Shown here piece after piece: positions 52,801 through 59,857 of a stretch of 64,000 nt of DNA; positions within the stretch are counted from its first letter, which is position 1; every line of letters starts with the position of its first letter. A program made the translations under genes and the position numbers. Below the pieces are notes generated by a model, which was given only the letters and a program-made list of their open reading frames with translations, did not search any database and was not told the origin of the DNA. Origin of the DNA: VAZQ01 sp963835165 (GTDB lineage: Bacteria > Pseudomonadota > Alphaproteobacteria > Rhizobiales > Xanthobacteraceae); the NCBI GenBank assembly GCA_963835165.1, contig CAWIGD010000018.1, forward strand, positions 124,001-188,000. The letters are read 5' to 3'.

Positions 52801-53360
52801 GCGCACTCATCGGATCACTGGAGGGCGGCGGTAGGTTTACGCTCGAGAACGGCAAACTGGCACGTCTCGACCCCGCGGCGTTCGAGGCTGTGATCCGCGC
52901 GGTCGACAGAGGGCTGCCGATCGACGCGAACAGCGTACGGGAAAAAATAGACTCCGCACTTGCGAGCGGAGGCTTTGCCATCGCGCGGGCCGACGGTTCC
53001 ATTGTGATCAACGCCGGTCAAGCGCGGTTGAGCAACACCATCGCGCGCGCCCAGGGCGCCGATCTCGCGGTTGGCGGCAGTGTCGACCTGGCCGACGGCA
53101 CGCTGGAGGCGCGGCTGCTCCTGTTCGGATCGGGCGGCGCGAGCTCTCCGCTCAGCGCCCGCCCGGAAGTCACCATTGCCTTGCGGGGACCGGTCAGCGC
53201 ACCCAGGCGCACCATCGACGCTGCCGCGCTCGCCAACTGGCTGGCACTACGGGCGGTCGAGCAGCAATCGAAGAAGCTGGACGCGCTTGAAGGCCGCGAG
53301 CCGTCGCCACTACCTGCCCCTCCTGGGGTCAATTCCAACGCGCGACCCGCCCCGAACTAA
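49884..53360 (+). CDS. AsmA-family protein
   Basis: A protein of about 1158 residues with an N-terminal membrane segment (TTLLGFAIAIILALVAALVGPIFI) followed by the AsmA signature IDWGRYRGEFEARASRLTGLDFRVTG and repeating beta-strand units typical of bridge-like lipid-transfer AsmA proteins (for example LMLQGVEFG, VTLGGAMLARVGADV, VHGT-like LTLTAKGQLGG). The C-terminal third has the AsmA core end (AGALIGSLEGGGRFTLENGKLARLD, ARLSNTIARAQGADLAVGGSVDLADG). It should sit in the inner membrane with the beta part in the periplasm. GTG 49884 (GGAG six bases upstream) is favoured over ATG 49821. Confidence 0.88.
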   Translation: MQTTLLGFAIAIILALVAALVGPIFIDWGRYRGEFEARASRLTGLDFRVTGAIDARLLPTPTLMLQGVEFGRPDDDSKVRARALRIEFALGALVRGAWRIADARLEAPELTAGLDPSGHLSWPVPKLGFDLDGVAIERLNIEDGRAELVDAASDSRLVLDKVEFHGELRSLAGPVKGDGSFVVAGQAYPYRVSTSRVADDGGVKVRLAVEPVDAPLTAEADLTISIERGTPRFEGGIQVTRAVGRAPAGAPSLIIDSWRVTSRVKGDGTAAVLDQIELQYGPDDRAIKLKGKANLTFGRRPEVNGVLSSPQIDLDRVLGLPEATRRRPLEAIKTLAESFIAASRLPVPTMLSIGVENVTLGGAMLARVGADVKTDADGVDIQRLELRAPGATQVRVSGRLRNAPTGTRFEGTTRIEAGDPRALIAWLTDRTEQQETAAGPWKVGADVTLGGDAIAIERLKLELDRMTVEGRAAYAWANDERPARLDAAITAPEIDLDRVNALSKALLGGAAFDWPRDVTLSLKIGRAIVAGVEAKQTDVNMRIGANGIEIERLAIADLGGAALAVKAQIDTKAQTPRGALTVDFDARSLDGLVILLEKFAPQAAEQLRVSAGRLTPVSLRASFAVDQGPAGSALANATFKVDGRAGASRIALQGDVGTASDAGKLDVAALGAAQVNLSGRVDADEGVALMDLVGLDRFIAVDKRPGRLTLTAKGQLGGDLVVDGQLAVGALGISANGSLRVSDRAGPSAGLNLKIVNANIRSPRPSAADRSAELLPTSVSASVDLTEATLFTEVAGTVAGTSVAGRLVLRNQQPMTVDGDIEIGTLDLPAAIAVAIGIPAQATGTTASTGAGTLKALGLWLAEPFERGLLRVGGQLAVKAANVPLTPKLAARDVRGVLRIGESQLALQVIEGSMAGGRMAGELIFLRQGEGLIARSRIRLTDANAAEMLPGDGLISGRLAFDVSAEGTGMSAGALIGSLEGGGRFTLENGKLARLDPAAFEAVIRAVDRGLPIDANSVREKIDSALASGGFAIARADGSIVINAGQARLSNTIARAQGADLAVGGSVDLADGTLEARLLLFGSGGASSPLSARPEVTIALRGPVSAPRRTIDAAALANWLALRAVEQQSKKLDALEGREPSPLPAPPGVNSNARPAPN

Positions 53361-53375
53361 GGGCGTTTCCGCCCT
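53360..53375 (+). terminator. Short hairpin after the AsmA gene
   Basis: AGGGCG and CGCCCT arms around a TTTC loop begin at the AsmA stop codon. There is no T-run, so its strength is doubtful. Confidence 0.35.
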
Positions 53376-53547
53376 CTCGGGGCTTCTCGTTTCCGGGCGC
53401 GAACGGTGGGCGATGGCAGGGTCCTGGCCATCGAAAACAATCGAATTCTTTGTGATGCCCGACACATCGACCCAAGCGGTTCTCCGTTACGGAGACTGGC
53501 GAGGCGGCGCGACCGCGGTTCCGACACCCCTTGTAAGGAGCAGTCCG

Positions 53548-53910
53548 GTGATCTGGTTACCAAGCATGGAAAGCATCTCGGAGATCTTGTTTGTGGCGGC
53601 CGCCATTGTCGGTCTCATATCCTCGCGTATCTTTCTGTTTGGTGCCGGGGCAGGCGGCGTGAACGCCTCGGTGTCGCGGAGGTCCTTGGGTCTGGTCTCG
53701 ATGGTTCTGACCTATTCGCTGTTTGCTTGGGGCTTTATATCCCTAAGTTGGTACTGGCCGTTGGCGGCCTACTTCGTCGCCGCCATTGCTGCCGCCATCG
53801 TCGTCACATTCTCGCCGTGGCGCCTCCTGTCTTCGTTCCGGCCGGTTCTGGACTTCGCAGTAATCGCCGCCGGCTGCTATCTGTGGATTGAATATTGGCC
53901 GTTCGTGTAG
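53548..53910 (+). CDS. Small polytopic membrane protein, unknown function
   Basis: A 120-residue protein with about four transmembrane segments (ISEILFVAAAIVGLISSRIF, LVSMVLTYSLFAWGFISLSW, PLAAYFVAAIAAAIVVTF and LDFAVIAAGCYLWIEYW). The start is GTG 53548 with AAGGAG seven bases upstream; ATG 53566 is an alternative. It is alone; no family is recognised. Confidence 0.6.
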   Translation: MIWLPSMESISEILFVAAAIVGLISSRIFLFGAGAGGVNASVSRRSLGLVSMVLTYSLFAWGFISLSWYWPLAAYFVAAIAAAIVVTFSPWRLLSSFRPVLDFAVIAAGCYLWIEYWPFV

Positions 53911-54427
53911 TCGCTGCGTCTGGCGGGTCCTCGCGTCGCTCGCAGTCCCGCTGACTGTCAAAGCCGCAGAACACGTTCGGCATTAAGATGCGCGACCTTT
54001 TCCATATCGTGCGGACCGAGCGGCTGCCGCTTGAGGAAATCCACGGCCGCGACAGACGCCGCCAAGACCGCTGGCGGCGCAAAGCCTTGGCGTGAGGCAA
54101 AACGGCCCTGGAAGCCCGACGGCGCCCAGAGCAGGACGCGAGCGGGGGGTCTCCGGTGCAGAGCACGGTCAAGCTCTGCCGCCAAAATCGGCAACTGCCG
54201 CAGCGATGGGCACAGGGCTACGAGGCCGGCGGCTGCCGGCCGCGCGCCGCGCGTGTGGTTGCGGCGTGATGCGCGCCGGAAATGGGCGCGATTGATCAGT
54301 GGCTCGGCCTGGCCGGAGCGTTGCGCTGAGCGTCCTTTCCGTTCGCGCGCCGAACGGTCCCGACATCCCTTTTGGCATCCGACTTGCTCTGATTTCCGGC
54401 GGGTCCACCAGGACAATGAGGTTTCCA
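53911..54427. other. Intergenic with an amidohydrolase remnant
   Basis: This 517-base gap before the ABC importer operon contains a probable C-terminal amidohydrolase fragment on the minus strand (53958 to about 54295) and the upstream region of the operon. I see no intact gene. Confidence 0.5.
53958..54295 (-). pseudogene. C-terminal remnant of an amidohydrolase-type gene
   Basis: The minus-strand frame ends with ALVALCPSLRQLPILAAEL, a short WAPSG segment and LKRQPLGPHDMEKVAHLNAERVLRL. The last part matches the usual C-terminus of amidohydrolase_2 enzymes (helix plus I/VAHxNAExLLRL). Upstream of about 54295 the frame loses protein-like character. It looks like a decayed relic, possibly related to the catabolic operon next door. 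The call rests on the C-terminal motif only. Confidence 0.35.
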
Positions 54428-55432
54428 ATGTCGCTAGACGGCTCGTATTTCGCGCGCGTGCGCTCGTCGATGGCCATCGTAGCCGGAATTCTGGGCGCAA
54501 CCGTATGGTCTGCAACGGCATTTGGTGCCGACAAGATCACGTTTCTCACGAGTTGGTTCGCGCAGGCCGAGCATGGCGGGTTTTACCAGGCCAAGGCGAC
54601 CGGGCTCTATGAGAAGGCCGGCCTCGACGTCACCCTCAAGATGGGCGGCCCCCAGGTCAACGGCGTGCAGCTGCTGCTCGCCGGTGAGACCGACTTCATG
54701 ATGGGCTATGACCTCCAGGTGCTCAAAATGCTCGAGCAGGGCCTGCCGGTCCTCACCGTCGGGACGTCATTTCAGTTCGATCTGCAAGGCATCATGGCCC
54801 ACGACAACGTCGCGGGCCTCGGCGATCTCAAGGACAAGACGATACTGGTGGCGACGCCGGGCCGCACGACCTGGTGGCCGTGGCTGAAGGCGAAATTCCG
54901 ATATACCGACGAGCAGACCAGGCCCTACACGTTCAATCTGCAACCCTTCTTCGCCGACAAGAACGTAGTTCAGCAATCCTATCCGTCATCGGAGCCGTTC
55001 CAGGCCAAGCAGCAAGGCGTGCCCGTCAAGTTCTTCCTGTTCGCCCGGGACGGCTATCCACCCTACGGCACGACCATGGTTACCACCCGCGGCTTCGTCG
55101 ACAAGAATCCGGAGGCGACGGCGCGCTTCGTCAAGGCATCGCTCGAAGGATGGAAGAGCTATTTCACCGACCCTGCGCCAGGAAATACGTTGATCAAGGC
55201 CGACAATCCGAAGATGAGCGACGAGCAGATCGCCTTCGCGATCGAGCAACTGCGAGCGCTCAAAGTGTTGGACGGCGGTGATGCCCAGACCATGGGCATC
55301 GGCATCATGACGGACGCGCGTTGGAAGGCGACCTACGATTTCATGGTCGCGGCCGGTTTGCTCAAGCCCGAGGTGGATTGGAAACAGGGGTTCACCGACA
55401 AGTTCGTCAAGAGCCTCAAACTGTCGATGTAA
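54428..55432 (+). CDS. ABC importer substrate-binding protein, NMT1/SsuA type
   Basis: A 334-residue periplasmic binding protein of the NMT1/THI5-like group that captures small N- or S-heterocycles, sulfonates or pyrimidines. A signal peptide (MAIVAGILGATVWSATAFGA) precedes ITFLTSWFAQAEHGGFYQAKATGLYEKAGLDVTLKMGGPQ, which is typical of the family. ATG 54428 is chosen for its GAGG box; ATG 54416 is in frame. It is the first gene of a plus-strand operon with an ATPase and permease, then a deaminase and a Rieske enzyme, so its ligand is probably their substrate. Confidence 0.9.
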   Translation: MSLDGSYFARVRSSMAIVAGILGATVWSATAFGADKITFLTSWFAQAEHGGFYQAKATGLYEKAGLDVTLKMGGPQVNGVQLLLAGETDFMMGYDLQVLKMLEQGLPVLTVGTSFQFDLQGIMAHDNVAGLGDLKDKTILVATPGRTTWWPWLKAKFRYTDEQTRPYTFNLQPFFADKNVVQQSYPSSEPFQAKQQGVPVKFFLFARDGYPPYGTTMVTTRGFVDKNPEATARFVKASLEGWKSYFTDPAPGNTLIKADNPKMSDEQIAFAIEQLRALKVLDGGDAQTMGIGIMTDARWKATYDFMVAAGLLKPEVDWKQGFTDKFVKSLKLSM

Positions 55433-55450
55433 CGCGGCGCCGGCCGGGTC

Positions 55451-56284
55451 ATGCTTGCACCTAACAAGACGTGTCCCGAAAGCGCGGGCGGGCGCGTGCC
55501 GACGGGCGCGCCTGTGGTGGAAATCCTGTCCGCGGACAAGGTCTTTCCCAACGGGACGCGCGCGCTGGCGCCGATCGACCTGACCATCGTCGCCGGCGAG
55601 TTCCTCACGCTCATAGGGCCGTCGGGCTGCGGCAAGAGCACGCTGCTCAAGCTCATCGCCAACCTGATCGAGCCCTCCGACGGTCGTATTCTGTGGTGGT
55701 CCGGCGCATTCGACCGCGTCGGATCGAGCGGACGGTCGCTTGCTTTCGTGTTCCAGGATCCGACGTTGATGCCGTGGGCGCGCGTGGAGGCAAACGTGCG
55801 TCTGCCGCTTGATCTCGCCCGGACGCCGAAGGCCGAAAGCAGCAAGCGCGTGGCCGAGGCCTTGTCCCGTGTCGGTCTTGAAGGCGTCGCCCGGCACTAT
55901 CCGCGTCAGTTGTCCGGCGGCATGAAGATGCGGGTGTCGATCGCGCGCAGCCTCGCCACCGAGCCGGATCTCCTGCTTATGGACGAGCCGTTCGGCGCCC
56001 TCGACGAGTTTACCCGCAATCGCCTCGACGCCGACCTCGTTCGCCTATGGTGGGAGCGCAAGCTGACCACCGTGTTCGTCACGCACTCGATCTACGAGGC
56101 CGTCTTTCTGTCGACGCGGGTCGCCGTCATGGGTGCGCAGCCAGGTCGCATCTGCAAGGTCATGACGATCGACGAGCCGCATCCGCGCGACGAAAGTTTC
56201 CGCAACGCCCCGCGCTTCGCCGAATATTGCCGCGCGCTGTCGGCTTCGCTGACCGAAGTGTCCTTGCAGCAAATGCAGCGCTGA
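55451..56284 (+). CDS. ABC importer ATPase, nitrate/sulfonate/NMT1 class
   Basis: A 277-residue ATP-binding subunit: Walker A GPSGCGKST, Q-loop VFQDPTLMPW, signature LSGGMKMRVSIARSLA, Walker B LLLMDEPFGALDE and H-loop VFVTHSIYEAVFL. It follows the binding-protein gene after 18 bases and precedes the permease by 28 bases. It powers uptake of the ligand bound by the 54428 product. Confidence 0.94.
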   Translation: MLAPNKTCPESAGGRVPTGAPVVEILSADKVFPNGTRALAPIDLTIVAGEFLTLIGPSGCGKSTLLKLIANLIEPSDGRILWWSGAFDRVGSSGRSLAFVFQDPTLMPWARVEANVRLPLDLARTPKAESSKRVAEALSRVGLEGVARHYPRQLSGGMKMRVSIARSLATEPDLLLMDEPFGALDEFTRNRLDADLVRLWWERKLTTVFVTHSIYEAVFLSTRVAVMGAQPGRICKVMTIDEPHPRDESFRNAPRFAEYCRALSASLTEVSLQQMQR

Positions 56285-56312
56285 CGAAGAGATCGTGCCG
56301 AGAGATCGTACC

Positions 56313-57113
56313 ATGCGTCCGCTTGCGCAGTCCGAAACCGCAATGACGATCGCCGCGCCTCTGGCGGTGGGGCTAGTCATCGTCGTGCTCTGGGAGATCC
56401 TGTGCCGAAGCGCGCACGTCCCGGTCTTTCTGTTTCCGAAACCAAGCGACATCGCCCTGAAGCTTGCCAGCGACTGGCCGACCTTGCTCGCGGCGCTGTG
56501 GATGACGCTGCGGGTTGCACTGCAGGCGTTCATCTCGGCTATCGTCATCGGCGTGCTGATCGCGTTCCTGTTCGTGCAGAGCCGCGCGGTCGAGAAGAGC
56601 TTCTTTCCTTACGCGGTTCTGCTGCAGGTGACGCCGATCGTGGCGATTGCGCCGCTGATCATCATCCTGGTCAAGAACACGCAGGTGGCCTTGACCATCT
56701 GCGCCACCGTGGTGGCATTGTTTCCCATCATTTCCAACACCACGCTCGGCTTGCGCAGCGTCGATCCGGGACTGGTGAACCTGTTCCGCATGAATCGGGC
56801 GGGCCGGCTGCAAACCCTGTTCCGCCTGCGCATACCGAGCGCCTTGCCGTATTTCTTCGGCGGCCTGCGGATATCAAGCGGGCTCGCGCTGATCGGGGCG
56901 GTGGTCGCCGAATTCGTCGCCGGTACCGGCGGCCGCAGCGCGGGGCTGGCCTACGAGATCCTCCAGTCGGGCTTTCAGCTCGACATTCCGCGCATGTTCG
57001 CAGCGCTTTTCCTCATCACGCTCGCCGGCGTCGGCCTGTTCACCATCATGACCGGCTTTTCGAAGCTGGCGCTGGGTCAATGGCATGAGAGCGAGGTCGG
57101 AGCCGAAACATGA
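56313..57113 (+). CDS. ABC importer permease, SsuC/NMT1 class
   Basis: A 266-residue permease with about six membrane segments and the EAA-type coupling helix region SALPYFFGGLRISSGLALIGAVVAEFVAG. ATG 56313 is preferred; GTG 56295, six codons earlier, is possible. Its stop overlaps the start of the deaminase gene at 57110 (ATGA), tying transport to catabolism. Confidence 0.92.
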   Translation: MRPLAQSETAMTIAAPLAVGLVIVVLWEILCRSAHVPVFLFPKPSDIALKLASDWPTLLAALWMTLRVALQAFISAIVIGVLIAFLFVQSRAVEKSFFPYAVLLQVTPIVAIAPLIIILVKNTQVALTICATVVALFPIISNTTLGLRSVDPGLVNLFRMNRAGRLQTLFRLRIPSALPYFFGGLRISSGLALIGAVVAEFVAGTGGRSAGLAYEILQSGFQLDIPRMFAALFLITLAGVGLFTIMTGFSKLALGQWHESEVGAET

Positions 57114-58471
57114 CCTCGACCCTGATTCAAGGCGCCGAAGGAATCTTCACCGGGCTTCCCGGCGAGGCCATGCGCGCCGCCGGCGCGATCCGCATCGCCG
57201 ACGGCCGCATTGCCGCCGTCGGTCCGATCGAACCCGAGCCGGGCGAGCAGGTGATCGATGCGTCCGGTTGCGTGGTCTATCCCGGCCTCGTATCGACGCA
57301 CCATCACCTGTTCCAGTGCGTGCTCAAGGGCGTGCGTGCCGCGATCGACAGTCCGTTGCTGGTCTGGCTGCGGGCGGTGCCCTATGCCTACTGGCACAAG
57401 ATCGACGAGGAGGGTCTGCGCACCGCCGCTCGCATCGGGCTGGTCGAACTTCTCCTGTCCGGAACTACGGCCGCGGCCGATCACCATTATCTCTTCGCCG
57501 AGAGCTATCGCTTCGATCCCGCCGACGTGATCTTCGAGGTGGCGGAAGAACTGGGCATCCGTCTGGTGTTCTGCCGCGGCGGTGCGACCAAGGCGCGCGG
57601 GTTCGATACGCCCGACATCATCCCGACGCCGGTCGAGCCCATCGACACGATGATCAGATCGGTCGAGACCTGTGCGCAGCGCCATCACGATCCCTCGCCC
57701 GACAGCATGCGGCGCGTCGCCTTCGCGCCGACGACCCCGCCCTGGTCGCTTGCGCCCGACCAACCGCGGGTGATCGCGGCGGCGGCGCGCCGCATGGGCC
57801 TGCGCATCCACGGTCATCTGTCCGAGACCATGGCCGACGTCGAGTTCTGCCTGGCCGCCTATGGCAAGCGCCCGGTCGCATGGATGGCCGATAACGACTA
57901 TCTGGGCCGCGACGTCTGGCTCGCGCATCTCGTGCACGTGGACGACGATGAAATCCGGCTGCTCGCCGAGACCGGCACCGGCATGGCGCATTGCCCGCAA
58001 TCGAACTGCCGGCTGGGCTCGGGCATCGCGCCGGCGGAAAGGCTCGCGGCGCTGGGCGGCAACGTGTCGCTTGCGGTCGACGGCGCGGCCTCGAACGAAT
58101 CCGCCGACATGATCAGCGAAATGAACACCGCCTGGCACATCCATCGCGCCGCCAAGGGCGCTGCTGCCCTGAGCATCGAGGAGGTCGTGCGTTGGGGCAG
58201 CGCCAACGGCGCGCGCGTTCTCGGCTTCGAGCATGCCGGCGTCATCGCGCCCGGCAAGCTCGCGGATATCGCCGTCTTCGAGCTGTCGCATCCCCGCTAT
58301 TTCGGCTTGCACGACCCGCTGCTCGGACCGGTCGCGGCCGGCGGCTCGGCGCATCTGCGCCATCTCATCATCGGGGGCCGCGTGGTGGTCGACGACGGAG
58401 CGATCCCCGGGCTCGATCTCGAACAGCTTCGCCATGACGCGTCGCGGGTCGTGGCGCGTCTGGCGGCTTGA
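57110..58471 (+). CDS. Amidohydrolase/deaminase, 8-oxoguanine or isoxanthopterin deaminase-like
   Basis: A 453-residue metal-dependent hydrolase of the AtzB/TrzN/8-oxoguanine-deaminase branch. Metal-binding motifs are THHHLFQ (His64-66), GHLSETMAD, HCPQSNCRLGSG and the catalytic DG in LAVDGAASNES. The pattern is close to enzymes that deaminate 8-oxoguanine, isoxanthopterin or triazines, so the substrate is likely a hydroxylated N-heterocycle. ATG 57110 overlaps the permease stop. It is followed 25 bases later by a Rieske oxygenase. Confidence 0.85.
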   Translation: MTSTLIQGAEGIFTGLPGEAMRAAGAIRIADGRIAAVGPIEPEPGEQVIDASGCVVYPGLVSTHHHLFQCVLKGVRAAIDSPLLVWLRAVPYAYWHKIDEEGLRTAARIGLVELLLSGTTAAADHHYLFAESYRFDPADVIFEVAEELGIRLVFCRGGATKARGFDTPDIIPTPVEPIDTMIRSVETCAQRHHDPSPDSMRRVAFAPTTPPWSLAPDQPRVIAAAARRMGLRIHGHLSETMADVEFCLAAYGKRPVAWMADNDYLGRDVWLAHLVHVDDDEIRLLAETGTGMAHCPQSNCRLGSGIAPAERLAALGGNVSLAVDGAASNESADMISEMNTAWHIHRAAKGAAALSIEEVVRWGSANGARVLGFEHAGVIAPGKLADIAVFELSHPRYFGLHDPLLGPVAAGGSAHLRHLIIGGRVVVDDGAIPGLDLEQLRHDASRVVARLAA

Positions 58472-58496
58472 CCCATCCGATAGAAGGCACAGACCC

Positions 58497-59510
58497 ATGC
58501 TCTGCACCAAACAAAAAGTCCTCCGCCGCTTCTGGTACGCCACCCTGCCGGTCGACAAGCTCGACGATGGACCAAAACCGTTCACGTTGCTGGGCGAGAA
58601 GATCGTCCTGTTCCTCGACGGTGAAGGCAATCCGGCCGCGCTGGCCGACCGTTGCTGCCATCGCACCGCCAAGCTGTCGAAAGGCTGGAGCCAGGATGGC
58701 TACATCACGTGCGGTTATCATGGGTGGACCTACGACCGCGCGGGAAAGCTCGTGCGGATTCCGCAATTCGCTCCCGAACAGCCGCTTCCGGACGCGCGGG
58801 TGAAGGCTTTCCACTGCGATACGCGCTACGGCTACGTGTGGGTGGCCCTCGAGGAGCCTTTGCTTCCCATTCCGGACTTGCCGCAGGACCGTGATCCCTC
58901 CTATCGGCGCATCCACCAATTCGACGATCGATGGAATACGGCGGCGCTGCGAATGATGGAAAACTCGTTCGACAATGCGCATTTCTCCTTCGTCCACAAG
59001 TCGACGTTCGGCCAGCTGAGCCAGCCCAAGCCGGAAAAATACGAGCTCGTTGAGACCGATTACGGCTTCCGCGCCGAAACCATCGTCCCCATCAACAATC
59101 CGCCGGCCGCATTTCGCGTGACCGGCACGACCGAGCCGACCACCAAGCGCCATATGCGCAACGCGTGGTTCATGCCGTTTTGCCGCACCCTCGACATCGA
59201 ATATCCAACCGGGCTGCGGCACATCATTTTCAACTCGGCGACCCCGATCGACGATGGCAGCATCCAGCTCGTGCAAGTGCTGTTCCGCAACGATCGGGAA
59301 GAAGACTGCTCCACGCAGGAATTGATCGACTGGGATGCCGCGATCATCGAAGAGGATCGCGAGATTCTGGAGTTGACCGACCCCGATGCCATCGTCGACG
59401 TCAATCGCAAGATCGAGATGCACATGCCGTCGGACCGGCCCGGCATGCTGATGCGCAGGCGTCTGCTCGCGCTGCTCGAGAGCCACGGCGAAACAGAGGT
59501 TCCGCGCTGA
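58497..59510 (+). CDS. Rieske [2Fe-2S] non-haem iron oxygenase, alpha subunit
   Basis: A 337-residue ring-hydroxylating-type oxygenase. The Rieske motif is Cys53-x-His55 ... Cys72-x-x-His75 (RCCHRTAKL, TCGYHGWTY). The mononuclear iron site is ENSFDNAHFSFVH with His162 and His167. Single-subunit length and the early Phe-Trp-Tyr-Ala start resemble demethylase/pheophorbide-type Rieske enzymes. It needs an unlinked reductase; none is visible here. The ATG at 58497 is used. It likely acts on the heterocycle handled by the neighbouring deaminase and importer. Confidence 0.9.
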   Translation: MLCTKQKVLRRFWYATLPVDKLDDGPKPFTLLGEKIVLFLDGEGNPAALADRCCHRTAKLSKGWSQDGYITCGYHGWTYDRAGKLVRIPQFAPEQPLPDARVKAFHCDTRYGYVWVALEEPLLPIPDLPQDRDPSYRRIHQFDDRWNTAALRMMENSFDNAHFSFVHKSTFGQLSQPKPEKYELVETDYGFRAETIVPINNPPAAFRVTGTTEPTTKRHMRNAWFMPFCRTLDIEYPTGLRHIIFNSATPIDDGSIQLVQVLFRNDREEDCSTQELIDWDAAIIEEDREILELTDPDAIVDVNRKIEMHMPSDRPGMLMRRRLLALLESHGETEVPR

Positions 59511-59857
59511 AGCCGTTGGCGGACGCCGGATTCGCGTCGCGGGCTGCTTCGGCCTCGCCAAGCACTCGCCAAGAACAAGAGTCGTGACAGCTTCCGCTTA
59601 TCGTCCGCGAATCGGCGGCCGGGCAGCCTTGCGCGCTCCAATAATATCCAATTGAATGGCGTGGGTCCGGATCGAATAGATCGCGCCTATCCCTCCTTTT
59701 GCGCCCGCGTCCCGTCTCGCAAAGAGTTGTATTGCAACCGGAAATTGTCCAATGCAATATCGCGCTTAAGAACCGCGCCAAGCGGCGATCACCGGACGAG
59801 GGCACAGAGGGCATTCACGAGGTAGCGATGTAAGCGCAACGTCGAAAGGAGGGGAAC
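59511..59857. other. Intergenic, promoter of the dioxygenase genes
   Basis: This 347-base gap holds no gene. A separated dyad TATTGCA-N16-TGCAATA at 59730-59759 lies about 100 bases upstream of the 59858 start. A separate promoter for the following genes is likely, though all genes from 54428 on lie on the same strand. Confidence 0.5.
59730..59759. promoter_or_regulatory. Dyad TATTGCA-N16-TGCAATA, possible operator
   Basis: Perfect seven-base arms separated by 16 bases, centred about 113 bases upstream of the dioxygenase start. The binder is unknown; the form suits TetR, LysR or GntR family sites. Confidence 0.4.

Noticed and set aside
57077..58672. Minus-strand frame of 531 codons
   Set aside because: Antisense to the deaminase and Rieske genes, which carry intact metal-binding motifs.
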